A stretch of 64,000 bases of DNA from Paraflavitalea soli (GTDB lineage Bacteria; Bacteroidota; Bacteroidia; Chitinophagales; Chitinophagaceae), in contig NZ_CP032157.1 in the NCBI RefSeq assembly GCF_003555545.1, positions 376,546-440,545 of the forward strand, read 5' to 3'. Below are positions 42,971 to 53,800 of this stretch, piece after piece (the stretch's first letter is position 1; the number at the start of each line of letters is the position of its first letter). The position numbers and the translations under genes were made by a program. The notes under the pieces are model-generated. The model was not told the DNA's origin. It made no database searches and saw only the letters and a list, made by a program, of their open reading frames with translations.

Positions 42971-43078
42971 TCCTGTGCTTTATGTAGGAGGTGATATTTC
43001 CTGACAACCGGTTGCGCATCCCTTGTCAGGCAAGGACTGAAATCCCGATCTTCGCGGCAACATCAACCCACCCCGCAC

Positions 43079-45619
43079 ATGAGAAGTATTTCCCTCGTGA
43101 TCTTATTACTGGCTGTTACAGCAGTATCCGCACAAAATAACCTTGTTACCAAAGCCAATTACCAGCAGGCTGCCCGGTTTGCCCCCCGGAAACTGGATAA
43201 GCTCATCTTCAGCGCCAGCGTTGATCCGCACTGGCTCAAGAAAAGTGATCGCTTCTGGTATGAATATGAAACCACCGATGGCAGGAAATGGTACATCGTA
43301 GATCCGGTGAAAGGGGAGAAAAAATTATTATTCGACAATGCCGACCTGGCTGCCAAGATCACCCGCATAGTAAAAGATCCCTTCGATGCCCAGCACCTCG
43401 GTATCGACAGCATGCGGTTCATTAAAGATGAGAACTGGATACAGTTTGAAGTGAAAAGCACCGCAGATGTAGAAAAGAAGGATACGGCCGCCAGTACAGG
43501 AAGAAGGGGGGCAGCTGCTGCCACGCCTCCTGCAAGGGAAAAGAAAGTATTCTATTTTGAATACAATATCAATACGCGCGAGTTGACCGAACTCCCCGAT
43601 TTTAAAAAGCCTAAACGCAAGCCCTCCTGGGCAGCCATCTCACCCGATGGCAATACCATTCTCTTTGGCCGCAATTACAACCTCTATTGGATGGACAAAG
43701 CCAATTATGAAAAAGCCCTGAAGAAAGAAGATGATTCTACCATTGTGGAGAATAAGCTCACGACCGATGGGGTAGAGTATTACAGCTATCATTCAGGTGG
43801 CGGCGGGTTGGGCAACGAGACCAATGTAGACAAAGAGAAAAATAAAGACAAGCGTAAATCCGTAACAGCTTTCTGGTCACCCGACTCCAAATATTTCTCA
43901 CTGGTGCGCAGGGACGACCGAAAGGTGAAGGACCTGTGGGTGATCAACAGCATTGCCGATCCAAGGCCAACGCTGGAAACCTACAAATACTGGATGCCCG
44001 GTGAAAAAGAAGCGCCCGTAGATCACCTCTACCTGTTTGATATGACAGCCCACAGTGGTAAAGAAATGCCGGTATCTGCTTTTAAAGACCAAAATCTTTC
44101 TATCTGGTCTACACCCGCCCCCGCTAATACACGCGATGATGATTGGCGCCCCCTCACCTGGCTCGGCAACAACAGCAAGTTCTATTTTACCCGCACAGGC
44201 CGCGATTTGAAGAAAGTAGATATTTGTCTCGTAGACATTAATACCGGTAATGTAAAACCCCTCATCGAAGAAAGGTTTAATACTTATATCGAGGTAAGGC
44301 GCGTGGGCCTTATTGCTGAAGGCAAGGAAATGATCCATTGGAGCGAGCGTGATGGCTGGGCGCATTTTTATCTCTATGATGAAAATGGCAAGCTGAAGAA
44401 CCAGATCACCTCCGGCACCTGGCATGTGGAGAGCATACTGGGCATTGATGAAGCCAAGCGCGTATTGTATTTCTCTGCCAATGGCAGGGAAGCAGGCGAA
44501 GACCCCTACTATTTGCACGCTTACCGTGTGAACTTCGATGGTTCCGGTCTCAAGTTGCTCAACCCCGGCGAGTTTGAACACGCCATGAGCATCAACGACA
44601 ATGAAACATTCTTTGTAGACAATTTTTCCAGGGTCAATACTGTACCCAAATCGGTACTGTACGCATCCGATGGCCGTAAAGTAATGGACCTGGAAACAGC
44701 CGACCTTTCTTCCCTGATGGCCACGGGTTATAAATTCCCACAACCTTTCAAAGTAAAGGCCGATGATGGCATCACCGATATTTATGGGGTGATCTACAAA
44801 CCCATGGACTTTGATTCCACGAAGAAATATCCGGTGATTGAATACGTATATCCTGGTCCGCAAACAGAAGCGGTGAACAAAGCTTTTGGAAGAGGTATGG
44901 ACAGGACCGACCGGTTGGCCAACCTGGGCTTTATCGTGATCACCATGGGCAACCGTGGCGGCCATCCTTCCCGCAGCAAATGGTACCACAATTACGGGTA
45001 TGGTAACCTGCGCGATTATGGCCTGGCCGATAAGAAAGCAGCCGCTGAACAACTGGCCGACCGCTATCCCTGGTTTGACATTAACCGCATAGGTATCCAC
45101 GGACATTCGGGTGGAGGCTTTATGAGCACCGCTGCCATGTTGGTATATCCTGATTTCTTTAAAGTAGCTGTATCTTCTTCCGGCAACCACGATAATTCCA
45201 TCTACAACCGTTGGTGGAGCGAGCAACACCATGGTGTAAAGGAAACCATCACTGATAAAGGCGATACAACATTCGCCTACAGTATTGAGAAGAACCAGGA
45301 CCTTGTGAAGAACCTCAAGGGGCACCTGATGCTTACCACCGGTGATATTGACAACAACGTACATCCTGGCGGTACCATCCGCGTAGCCAACGCACTCATT
45401 AAATCCAACAAACGTTTTGACCTGGTGATACTGCCCGGTCAGCGCCATGGCTATGCTGATATGACCGAGTATTTCTTCTGGCGTATGGCCGATTATTTCA
45501 CCCTGTATTTAATGGGCGATACCACCGAAAGACCTGTTGATATTGAACAGATGAACCGTGAACTGGAACAAAGCGGCAATGCTACCGGCGGAGGCCGGAG
45601 AAGACCGGAAGCAAATTAA
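43079..45619 (+). CDS. S9 family peptidase (DPP4-like prolyl oligopeptidase)
   Basis: 846 residues with a Sec signal peptide (about 1-19, ending SAQ). Residues ~20-540 form the DPP4-type beta-propeller; residues ~575-820 are the alpha/beta-hydrolase domain. The catalytic Ser677 sits in GHSGGG, Asp756 or Asp758 in GDIDNNVHP, and His790 in QRHGYAD. It should cleave dipeptides after Pro/Ala in the periplasm or at the cell surface. A propeller loop near 135-150 is Ala/Arg-rich (STGRRGAAAATPPARE), and the C-terminus is Gly/Arg-rich (ATGGGRRRPEAN), both variable features. Single-gene unit followed by a large terminator hairpin. Confidence 0.93.
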   Translation: MRSISLVILLLAVTAVSAQNNLVTKANYQQAARFAPRKLDKLIFSASVDPHWLKKSDRFWYEYETTDGRKWYIVDPVKGEKKLLFDNADLAAKITRIVKDPFDAQHLGIDSMRFIKDENWIQFEVKSTADVEKKDTAASTGRRGAAAATPPAREKKVFYFEYNINTRELTELPDFKKPKRKPSWAAISPDGNTILFGRNYNLYWMDKANYEKALKKEDDSTIVENKLTTDGVEYYSYHSGGGGLGNETNVDKEKNKDKRKSVTAFWSPDSKYFSLVRRDDRKVKDLWVINSIADPRPTLETYKYWMPGEKEAPVDHLYLFDMTAHSGKEMPVSAFKDQNLSIWSTPAPANTRDDDWRPLTWLGNNSKFYFTRTGRDLKKVDICLVDINTGNVKPLIEERFNTYIEVRRVGLIAEGKEMIHWSERDGWAHFYLYDENGKLKNQITSGTWHVESILGIDEAKRVLYFSANGREAGEDPYYLHAYRVNFDGSGLKLLNPGEFEHAMSINDNETFFVDNFSRVNTVPKSVLYASDGRKVMDLETADLSSLMATGYKFPQPFKVKADDGITDIYGVIYKPMDFDSTKKYPVIEYVYPGPQTEAVNKAFGRGMDRTDRLANLGFIVITMGNRGGHPSRSKWYHNYGYGNLRDYGLADKKAAAEQLADRYPWFDINRIGIHGHSGGGFMSTAAMLVYPDFFKVAVSSSGNHDNSIYNRWWSEQHHGVKETITDKGDTTFAYSIEKNQDLVKNLKGHLMLTTGDIDNNVHPGGTIRVANALIKSNKRFDLVILPGQRHGYADMTEYFFWRMADYFTLYLMGDTTERPVDIEQMNRELEQSGNATGGGRRRPEAN

Positions 45620-45635
45620 GCAGCTACATAGCTTA

Positions 45636-45788
45636 TTATAACAGATGGGCGCCCATACCAACGAGTTGAAGTAAAGCAGCAGTCTTCACTTCATCAGCGG
45701 TCAGGGCGCCCAGTTTTTTGTGTTGCAGCGCAAAAAAAAGCCGGTTAAACCGGCAAAACCTGGCTGGTTTCCTGTATTTCAGATGCAT
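45636..45788 (-). CDS. Possible 50-residue small protein (doubtful)
   Basis: An ATG at 45788 opens a 50-codon frame ending TAA (45636-45638). The C-terminal half, KLGALTADEVKTAALLQ then LVGMGAHLL, reads like natural protein. The N-terminal half is basic and Phe-rich. Against it: a minus-strand terminator-like palindrome followed by eight T (45732-45754) lies inside the frame, and the plus-strand terminator of the S9 peptidase gene overlaps the other half. I do not recognise a family. Confidence 0.2.
   Translation of the reverse strand: MHLKYRKPARFCRFNRLFFALQHKKLGALTADEVKTAALLQLVGMGAHLL
45646..45719 (+). terminator. Long terminator hairpin after the S9 peptidase gene
   Basis: TGGGCGCCC (45646-45654) pairs with GGGCGCCCA (45704-45712). 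An inner TGAAGT/ACTTCA pair (45667-45672, 45688-45693) extends it, and six T follow (45714-45719). Each outer arm is also self-complementary (GGGCGCCC), so alternative folds exist. Confidence 0.55.
45732..45754 (-). terminator. Minus-strand terminator-like palindrome
   Basis: GCCGGTT-A-AACCGGC (45740-45754) with eight A at 45732-45739, which is a T-tract downstream on the minus strand. No minus-strand gene ends just before it, so it may stop antisense transcription. Confidence 0.4.
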
Positions 45789-45907
45789 CTGTTAAATAAT
45801 AATACATGTATTCTTAAAGTTGTGCTAAACCACTGTTGTACAGGCAATAATTAAGGGTTTTAATCTTAATTTAATAGGGAGATCAATACCTGTCAGGAAC
45901 CACTAAA

Positions 45908-46321
45908 ATGGCTGTCATGAAGAAACCTGTACAAAAAGAAAGTGCTATAGCGAAAAATGCATCCATGAGCGATCTGAATGAAATTGAAAAGGTAGTGCTC
46001 AACGACACTACGGAAGAACCGATACGGCAACACTTTTCAACTGCGCTTAAAATATTAACAACAGGAAAGGACGCCGACTATCGCCAGGCGATCGTCGAGG
46101 CCATCGCGGCGGTAGATTGGATGCTGTTGCAATATCCTTCCCGTCGGGTTACCGGCGAAGCCGAATTGCCCATCACCACCAATCCCAATATGATGCTCAG
46201 CATCCGGTATGTACTGCAGGAAGAAAGTATTGTCATTACTTTTGAAAAGGCGCGGTATTGGTTAGCAGTCTGCGCTTCCTCTATTAACTACCTCAAAACA
46301 TTGTCGCTTAAGATCACCTGA
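45908..46321 (+). CDS. Hypothetical cytoplasmic protein
   Basis: 137 residues, no signal peptide or membrane segment. Lysine-rich start (MAVMKKPVQKESAIAKN), a helical middle (DLNEIEKVVLNDTTEEPIRQHFSTALKILTTG) and an alpha/beta end (NMMLSIRYVLQEESIVITFEKARYWLAV). Family not recognised. An alternative start is the ATG in MSDLNE (residue 20). It lies 85 bases before the hybrid regulator gene on the same strand, but a promoter and inverted repeat intervene, so it is probably a separate unit. Confidence 0.6.
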   Translation: MAVMKKPVQKESAIAKNASMSDLNEIEKVVLNDTTEEPIRQHFSTALKILTTGKDADYRQAIVEAIAAVDWMLLQYPSRRVTGEAELPITTNPNMMLSIRYVLQEESIVITFEKARYWLAVCASSINYLKTLSLKIT

Positions 46322-46351
46322 TAACAAGCCGTTAAAATCATTCTGCTGCTA

Positions 46352-46406
46352 TTTGCTTACCTTAGTAACCGCTTCTATACATCCAGGTATTAAAAATACG
46401 GTTACT
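46352..46406 (+). promoter_or_regulatory. Promoter and inverted repeat of the hybrid regulator gene
   Basis: TTTG at 46352-46355, 20 bases, then TATACATC (46376-46383, weak -7). An 8-bp perfect inverted repeat overlaps it: AGTAACCG (46364-46371) inside the spacer and CGGTTACT (46399-46406) ending exactly at the ATG (46407). It could be an operator or, in RNA from an upstream start, a stem that occludes the start codon. Confidence 0.55.
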
Positions 46407-49400
46407 ATGAGGTCTGCCCGGTTGCTTGCCTGCCTGTTGATTACTTCCATTTTTATTTCCCCCGTTACCTGGGCCGGTGGAGCTGATCCTTTTTTCCTGC
46501 AGCAATACGACAACCGCAACGGACTTTCCAACAGCGCCATCAATTACATCTATAAGGATGCCAGCAACCTTCTATGGATTGCCACCTGGGATGGCCTCAA
46601 TATGTATGATGGCAATACTTTCCACGTATTTAATTACAGCAAAGAGAACGATCTTAAAAGCATTGGCAGCAATGTCATCCGTCAGGTTACGGAAGATAAA
46701 AAAGGCAATATATGGGTCACTACCATTGAAGGTATTTCCCGGTACGAAAAACAGTCGGGGCGCTTCTACAATTATTTTTACAGTCAGCACCAGCAGGGTA
46801 GGGTGAGTGAACAGGAATATGCATTGACCACCGATGCCGCAGGCAATGTCTGGTGCCTCGATCAGAAAACAGGTATTCATTGGTATGATGCGGCCATCGA
46901 CAGTTTTCGCAATCCGGGTAATCTCTTGCCTCAAACACCCGTCAGCAAACTCAGCTTTGACGAAGACAACCAGTTATGGGCCCTGGATGCCAATGGCGGC
47001 ATTACTGTCTTCTCCCAGGCAGACCATCGTTTCAGGGTGGTCGCAAGTGTCAATAGCAAAGCGCCTGCTGCCAACCTGTTTCGCGTAGGAACGGAATTGT
47101 TTTTCACTACTATGGATGATCAGTTGTACCGGCTGAATACGACCTCCAGGACCCCCGAGTGGATCATGGCCCTCCCGCATGCACTGTCCGCTATTACTTT
47201 TTACAAACAACATTACTTGCTGGCCTGGTCTACCAAGGGATACGGCGTATATGACCAGCATTTCAGGTCCGATGATTTTTTGCAACAACCAACACAGGAG
47301 TTACAGGACATACGCATTACATCCTGGGCAGTTGGCAGTGAGGACATTCTCTGGTATGGTACCGATGGCAATGGCATCATTAAAGTATATCCCAAAACAA
47401 AATCTTTCGGTACCATCGGTACCGCCGGCAATGGCATGCCCTATAACAGGGCCGTGCGGTCTTTCTGTGAAGTGAATGGCGAATTGTGGGTGGGCACCAA
47501 GGGCAGTGGTATCATGGCCCTCAAACAGTTTTGGAAAGAGAACAATGCGGCTGCGCAGGAATATTTGACGGCGCCTGCCGCTCTCGATAATAATTCCGTA
47601 TATGCACTGACCAAAGGGATCGATGGGTTGGTATACATTGGTACCGATGCCCGGGGCATCGGCATCTATGATCCCGGCAGCAGAAAGTTTTACAAGTGGT
47701 CCGATATTAAAGGAACAGCCGCCTGGCCCGAATTCGGATCGGTCTATGCGATCCGGCAGGATGATGATCTTTCCCTATGGCTGGGCACCAGCGGTTATGG
47801 ATTGGTACACCTCAAAATAAAGAGAGAACGATCCGGTCAATGGAGCGTTGCTGCGCTTGAACGTTTTTTGTTCAACAACAGCAATACCGGACCTGCTAAT
47901 GATATCATCTATGCGCTTGCGGAGGCAGACAATGATCAGTTATGGGTCGGCTGCCGCTATGGTGGTCTTTCTCTTTTTGATAAAAAGACCCGCCTTTTCA
48001 AAACATTCAAGGCATTTACCTACGAAGGAAGTTTGTCGAACAACGATGTATTGTCACTGTTTAAAGATAGCCGCAACCGCTTGTGGGTAGGCACCAGTTA
48101 TGGACTCAACTGGATCGATGCAGAACAGGCTGCCGGCAAGGAACCTCGCTTCCGGAAACTCACTACCTTCAATGGACTACCCAACAATACCATCCACGCC
48201 ATTACCGAAGACAGTACGGGACAAATTTGGGTAAGCACCAACAAAGGGCTGGCCCGCATTAGCCCTGCCGGCGACCAGGTAGCTTATTACCAGCAAGGCG
48301 ATGGATTGCAGAGCAATGAATTTTCAGATGGCGCTGTGTGGAAGGATCGGGAAGGACGCCTGTTCTTTGGCGGCACCTATGGGTTCAACCAGTTCTTTCC
48401 GGCGGGCATCCGCGATACCCGCTGGCAGCCCAACCTCTTATTGTCGGGTATGCTGGTAGGTGGCAAAGAGACCGCGCTTAATGGATACCAGGTGTTGGAT
48501 ACTGCCAACAACCAACCTTTTCACATAGACATCAGCCGGAAAGACAATTTCTTTGAACTGGACATGAAGGCCATCAGTTTTCTCAATGCCGAAAAATGCG
48601 AATATGCCTGGTTCCTGGAAGGATACGACAAAGCCTGGCATTACAATGGCACTTCCGGTAAGATCGCCTATAGCAATATGGGGCCTGGCAAATATACCCT
48701 GCGCGTCAAATGGAGCAATGGGGAAGGCAATTGGTCGCCGGAAACCACCTTGCTCACCACCACCGTATTACAATATGTATTGTTGCGCTGGTACGCACTG
48801 GCATTTTATGCGTTGGTGGCAGCATGTATCTTCTACATCATTTATATCTACCGCAAGAACAAACAGGAGATCAGGCACCAGCTCGAAATAGAACACCGCC
48901 TGCGCGAAAAAGATGAGGCTATGCACCAAAGCCGCATTGGCTTCTTCACCAATATTGCCCATGAACTGCAAACACCGCTTACCCTCATCATGGGTTCGGT
49001 AGAACGGTTTATCGACAAAGCCAATCCTGATGCAGGGCTTAAAGACAAGCCTTATTTTCTTTCGCTCATTCACCAGCAGGCGTCACGACTTACCTACCTG
49101 GTACAGCAATTGCTGGAATTCAGGAAAGGGGAAGCCGGTTTTTCCAACAACCAATATAGTTTCATTGATATTTCTGCCCTGTTGCACAACCTGGCAGAAC
49201 CATTCTTATCCCTGAGCGAAAAGAATGGTATGGAATACGAGCTCAGCATTCAGCCCGGGATCACCGGGTGGATGGACAAGGATAAAATGGAAAAGATCAT
49301 CTTCAACCTGTTGTCCAACGCTTTCAAGCATTCCTCTAAAAATGAGCAGGTATTCTTCAGCGCAGCAGAGAACATACAAACAAAGGAATTGGAAATTACC

Positions 49401-50540
49401 GTCACCAACTCCTGTGATACCTTGTCCAAAGAAGCGCTCGACCAGCTTTTTGAGCAATTCTATGTGAGCCGTTCTGCTACAGCCACTACCGATAAATTCG
49501 GCACTGGCATCGGCCTCGCCTTTACCCGGCAGTTGGTCTCCCTGCTCAAAGGCCGCATCACCGTAGCCAGCACGCAGGGGCGCATCACTTTCAAAGTATG
49601 CCTGCCCATCACCCCCGAAGAGATGGAGAACAAGTCGCCCCTGGAAGTAAAGGTCATGAGTCACCAGCCCTCCTTGCTGTATCGCTCGGTAACTACTCAT
49701 CCCGAGCCTGCCACTGCTTTATCAGCAACGGAGAACAACAAACAAGCCATCCTGGAAACACTGCAGACCGGCAGCCGGCAAAACATCCTGCTGGTGGAAG
49801 ACGATACCAATATCAGGTTCCTGGTAAAAGACATATTGAAAATGGATTACATTATCCACGAGGCCATCGATGGCCTGAAAGCCCTCGAACAGATGGAGTT
49901 GATCATGCCCGATCTGATTATCTGTGATGTGATGATGCCCAATATGAATGGCCTTGATTTTTGCAGCCGGGTAAAAAATGCCCCCGCTACCTGTCATATA
50001 CCTATTATTATGTTATCTGCACGCGGCGCAGAAGATCATCATATGGAAGGATATGAATCAGGCGCCGACGCTTATATGGCCAAACCCTTTCATGCGGCCC
50101 ACCTGCAGCTGCGGGTACGGAAAATGCTGGAGTACCGGCAAAAACTGGTGGAGGTATTTAAAAAAGGCCAGACGGTGCAGGAACTGGAGGATGCCGGTCT
50201 TTCAGGCGATGACAAAACATTCCTGGCAAAGGTCATACAGATAATAGAAGAGAACCTGGCGGAGGCTGAATTGAATGCCCTCCTGCTCGAAAAGGAATGC
50301 AACCTCAGCAAAATGCAATTGTACCGGAAACTGAAAACGCTGACGGGCATGACCCCCGGCGAGTTCATCCGCCTTACCCGCCTCCGCCACGCTGCCGCCC
50401 TGCTCGTCAATACACAATTAAGTGTGATGGAAATATTTTATCGGACCGGGTTCAACAACCAGTCTTACTTCTTCCGCGAGTTCAGGAAAACCTACCACTG
50501 CGCCCCCGGCGAGTACCGGGAAAAAAGAGGAGTCGTGTAA
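46407..50540 (+). CDS. Hybrid two-component system regulator (HTCS) of the PUL
   Basis: 1,377 residues from the ATG at 46407, start of the signal peptide MRSARLLACLLITSIFISPVTWA. Periplasmic sensor: two seven-bladed propellers (reg_prop repeats such as NLLWIATWDGLNMYDG, NRLWVGTSYGLNWID) and a Y_Y_Y domain (~690-780). A membrane helix lies at ~788-812. Cytoplasmic part: HisKA with HELQTPL (His852), HATPase_c (NLLSNAFKHS, GTGIGLAFTRQL), a receiver with Asp1174 in DLIICDVMMP, and an AraC-type HTH at the C-terminus. HTCS proteins bind an oligosaccharide in the propeller and activate the neighbouring susCD operon. Here SusC starts 350 bases downstream, with repeated CGGACTT words before it. Confidence 0.95.
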   Translation: MRSARLLACLLITSIFISPVTWAGGADPFFLQQYDNRNGLSNSAINYIYKDASNLLWIATWDGLNMYDGNTFHVFNYSKENDLKSIGSNVIRQVTEDKKGNIWVTTIEGISRYEKQSGRFYNYFYSQHQQGRVSEQEYALTTDAAGNVWCLDQKTGIHWYDAAIDSFRNPGNLLPQTPVSKLSFDEDNQLWALDANGGITVFSQADHRFRVVASVNSKAPAANLFRVGTELFFTTMDDQLYRLNTTSRTPEWIMALPHALSAITFYKQHYLLAWSTKGYGVYDQHFRSDDFLQQPTQELQDIRITSWAVGSEDILWYGTDGNGIIKVYPKTKSFGTIGTAGNGMPYNRAVRSFCEVNGELWVGTKGSGIMALKQFWKENNAAAQEYLTAPAALDNNSVYALTKGIDGLVYIGTDARGIGIYDPGSRKFYKWSDIKGTAAWPEFGSVYAIRQDDDLSLWLGTSGYGLVHLKIKRERSGQWSVAALERFLFNNSNTGPANDIIYALAEADNDQLWVGCRYGGLSLFDKKTRLFKTFKAFTYEGSLSNNDVLSLFKDSRNRLWVGTSYGLNWIDAEQAAGKEPRFRKLTTFNGLPNNTIHAITEDSTGQIWVSTNKGLARISPAGDQVAYYQQGDGLQSNEFSDGAVWKDREGRLFFGGTYGFNQFFPAGIRDTRWQPNLLLSGMLVGGKETALNGYQVLDTANNQPFHIDISRKDNFFELDMKAISFLNAEKCEYAWFLEGYDKAWHYNGTSGKIAYSNMGPGKYTLRVKWSNGEGNWSPETTLLTTTVLQYVLLRWYALAFYALVAACIFYIIYIYRKNKQEIRHQLEIEHRLREKDEAMHQSRIGFFTNIAHELQTPLTLIMGSVERFIDKANPDAGLKDKPYFLSLIHQQASRLTYLVQQLLEFRKGEAGFSNNQYSFIDISALLHNLAEPFLSLSEKNGMEYELSIQPGITGWMDKDKMEKIIFNLLSNAFKHSSKNEQVFFSAAENIQTKELEITVTNSCDTLSKEALDQLFEQFYVSRSATATTDKFGTGIGLAFTRQLVSLLKGRITVASTQGRITFKVCLPITPEEMENKSPLEVKVMSHQPSLLYRSVTTHPEPATALSATENNKQAILETLQTGSRQNILLVEDDTNIRFLVKDILKMDYIIHEAIDGLKALEQMELIMPDLIICDVMMPNMNGLDFCSRVKNAPATCHIPIIMLSARGAEDHHMEGYESGADAYMAKPFHAAHLQLRVRKMLEYRQKLVEVFKKGQTVQELEDAGLSGDDKTFLAKVIQIIEENLAEAELNALLLEKECNLSKMQLYRKLKTLTGMTPGEFIRLTRLRHAAALLVNTQLSVMEIFYRTGFNNQSYFFREFRKTYHCAPGEYREKRGVV

Positions 50541-50814
50541 TTTAAAGTGGATCAGCCACTTAATGTTACTCCTGTACACTAAAATGTTACCATAGTGTAG
50601 CGATCAGGACGACTTTCAAACTAGCTTTCCGGCTTCAATTACGCCACTATGCCAACGATTCATTGCCAATGCCCGCCCCTTATTTCAACCATCATAGCAG
50701 CCGGATATTACAATTCTTTACCTGTATATAACCGGCCCGGATAATCCCTCAACAACACGCACCTTATCCTGATAGACATCTTATAGTAATTATAATCACT
50801 ATTTCCGGTTATGC

Positions 50815-50872
50815 CGGACTTCTGCTCCCATAAGTATGGGACGGACTTTCCGACTTCCGGACTTTCGGACTA
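50815..50872 (+). promoter_or_regulatory. CGGACTT repeats upstream of susC (candidate regulator-binding sites)
   Basis: CGGACTT occurs at 50815-50821, 50842-50848 and 50858-50864, with variants CGACTT (50851-50856) and CGGACTA (50866-50872). A hairpin CCCATA-AG-TATGGG lies between the first two. The array ends 17 bases before the SusC start codon. It is the best candidate for binding by the HTCS encoded just upstream. The rest of the 50541-50889 gap holds an AAGTGG-ATCAG-CCACTT hairpin after the HTCS stop (50545-50561) and no supported gene. Confidence 0.5.
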
Positions 50873-50889
50873 TCTAAAAAGTTTGCATT

Positions 50890-53800
50890 ATGAAAAAAAT
50901 GATCCCAAGGCAGCTACGCCATACAGGAAAGCTGATCTGTTGCCTGGTAGTTTACTTGCTCTTTCATAGCGCTGCCACGGCGCAAACAGGCAAAGTATCA
51001 GGTACTGTGACCAATACCCAGGGCACGCCCCTTCCCGGCGTCACCGTACAGATCAAGAATAGTAAAGTAAGTACCGCTACCGATGCGGCCGGTAAATTCT
51101 CCATTAACGCAGCCCCTACCGACAGCCTCGAGTTCAGTTCCATCGGATTTAAAATGCTGACATTGCTGGTCGGCAACAAAACAGAATTGGTGGCCGCCCT
51201 GCAGGAAGAGGCCAATACCCTTAATAATGTGATCGTGGTAGGGTATACCACCCAACGCAAAAAAGACCTGACCGGCTCCGTCTCCACCGTCAACACCAGC
51301 GATATAGCAGGACTGCCTGTAGGCGGTGTAGACCAGATACTACAAGGTAAGGCCGCCGGTGTAACCATTACCCAAAATACCGGCGCGCCAGGCGATGGGG
51401 TAGTGGTGCGCATCAGGGGTATCGGCACCATCAACAACAACGATCCCTTGTATATTATTGATGGTGTGCCCACCAAAGACGGCATCAACCAGATCTCACC
51501 CAATGACATTGAATCCATCTCTGTGCTGAAAGATGCTTCTGCAGCTTCCATCTATGGAGCCAGGGCCTCCAATGGCGTAGTCGTCATTACTACTAAAAAA
51601 GGAAAAACAGGTAAGCCCCGGTTAAGCCTCAATGCCTATACCGGCGTACAACAACCCGTGAACCTGGTGAAGATGGCCAATACCCGGCAGTATGTAACCG
51701 CTTTCAATACCGCTGCCGCCAATGACGGCAGGCAACAGATCCCCCTGGGCATGCTCGATACCCTGCCCGATGTGAACTGGCAAAAAGAAGTATTGAACGA
51801 TGCCAATATGAGCAATATACAACTGTCTTTAAGCGGTGGGTCAGAAAATACCAAATACCTGATCTCCGCGGGCTACTTCACCCAGGAAGGAATGATCATG
51901 AACTCTTCCAACGATCGTTTCAACATCAGGACCTCCATCGACAGCAGGATCAACGATATGTTCCGTGTAGGGGCCAACCTCAACCTGGCTTACAACAAAA
52001 CACGCCAGGTAGGTAGTTCCGGTGATGGCTTTGGCGCAGGTAACCCCGGCGCCAGCGTGATGCGTTATGCCTTGTTCCGTTCACCTGCCAGTCCCGTTTA
52101 TGATAAGACAGGCACCCTGGTAGATATTCCCAATCCTTCCGCATTCTTCGGTGATGGCCTCAACCCTGTTGGGCTGGCGCAAAATACCGACCGCAATTTC
52201 AGGACCTCCTCACTATTGGGCAATGTATACCTCGAGATAACGCCCATCGCACACCTGAAAGTAAGAACAGACTTCGGTACCAATTATATCATTACCGATT
52301 ACAAACAATTCTACCCCACCTGGGGCAGCCCGCAAAGGCTGCAGAACTCGCCCAATTCATTGGCGCAGTCCAATACCAATAATTTCAATTACAACTGGAC
52401 CAATACAGCTACCTACGATTGGAAACTCGACAAGCACCAGTTCAACTTCCTGGCCGGTACCGAGATCATCTTCAACCGTTCCCAATTGCTGAGTGCATCC
52501 AATAGCAATTTTCCCAATCAGTTGCCCAATTTCATTTACCTCAGCAATGGCACGGGGGTTACACCTGGTGTAGGAGGAAATGAATCCAGCGCTTCCCTGT
52601 CATCAGTATTCGGAAGGGTGGACTACCAGTACGATAGCCGGTATATTGCCGCCTTCAACTTCAGAAGGGATGGCTCTTCCCGGCTCGATCCTTCCGATCG
52701 CTGGGGTAATTTCTATTCCGGTTCACTGGGCTGGCGCATCAGCAGTGAAAAATTTATGGAAAATGTGGATTGGATCTCCAACCTCAAACTGCGCGGCAGC
52801 ATCGGTCAGCTGGGTAATCAGGAGATCAACTATTACAATTATACCTCCCTCATTGGCAGTTATGGTTATTATCCCTTTGGTACTACCGCCGCATCGGCCT
52901 ATACCATCTATGCCAAAGGTAATCCCAATGTAAAATGGGAAACCAGCACCACCACCGATGTGGGGCTGGACATCGGTTTGCTGAAAGGCGACCTGAACAT
53001 TACGATAGATTATTACCGCAAGATCACCAGCGACCTGCTGGTCAATCCGGCCGATCCCAGCAGTGCCGGCACCGTAGCCGCTCCCGCCTGGATCAACAAT
53101 GGTAAAATACTCAACCGCGGTTTCGATTTTGAAGTGGATTATAAAAAGGCCCTTACCAAAGATTGGAACATTGGCATCAATACCAATCTTTCTACCATCC
53201 ACAACGAAGTGTTGGAACTGGTCAATAACCAGCAACTGGCCTATGGTCGTGTAGACAATGGCATTTTCGCCACTGCTGTGGCAGTAGGTCAGCCCATTGG
53301 CGCATTTTACCTGTTGGAGCAGGAAGGCATCTTTCAAAATGCGCTGGAGGTATTTACCCATGCCAGCCAGGGCGCTAACATCCAGCCCGGTGATGTGAAG
53401 TATAAAGATGTGAACGGCGATGGCAAGATCGATCAGAACGACCGCGTGTTTGCAGGCAGCGCCATTCCTAAGATCACGTATGCCTTTACCGGCACTGTTG
53501 GTTACAAGGCATTCGACCTGAGCATCTTCTTCCAGGGCGTGCAGGGCAATAAGATCTTTAACCAGATCAATACCGATATCGAAGGTTTCTACCGTTCATT
53601 CAACATTACCGAGCGCGTAGCTACCGATAGCTGGCATGGTGAAGGCACCAGCAATAGCCTGCCCTGTTTATCATGGACGGGTGCACAGAACAACAAGATC
53701 ACTTCCACCCGCTTCCTCGAAAATGGTTCCTACCTGCGCCTGAAGAATGTGCAGTTGGGGTACAACCTGCCGAAGAAGTTCACCACCAAAATGAATATTG

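Noticed and set aside
43898-45448. 516-codon minus-strand open frame inside the S9 peptidase gene
   Set aside because: Antisense shadow of a gene with an intact catalytic triad; translation shows no family motif or signal.
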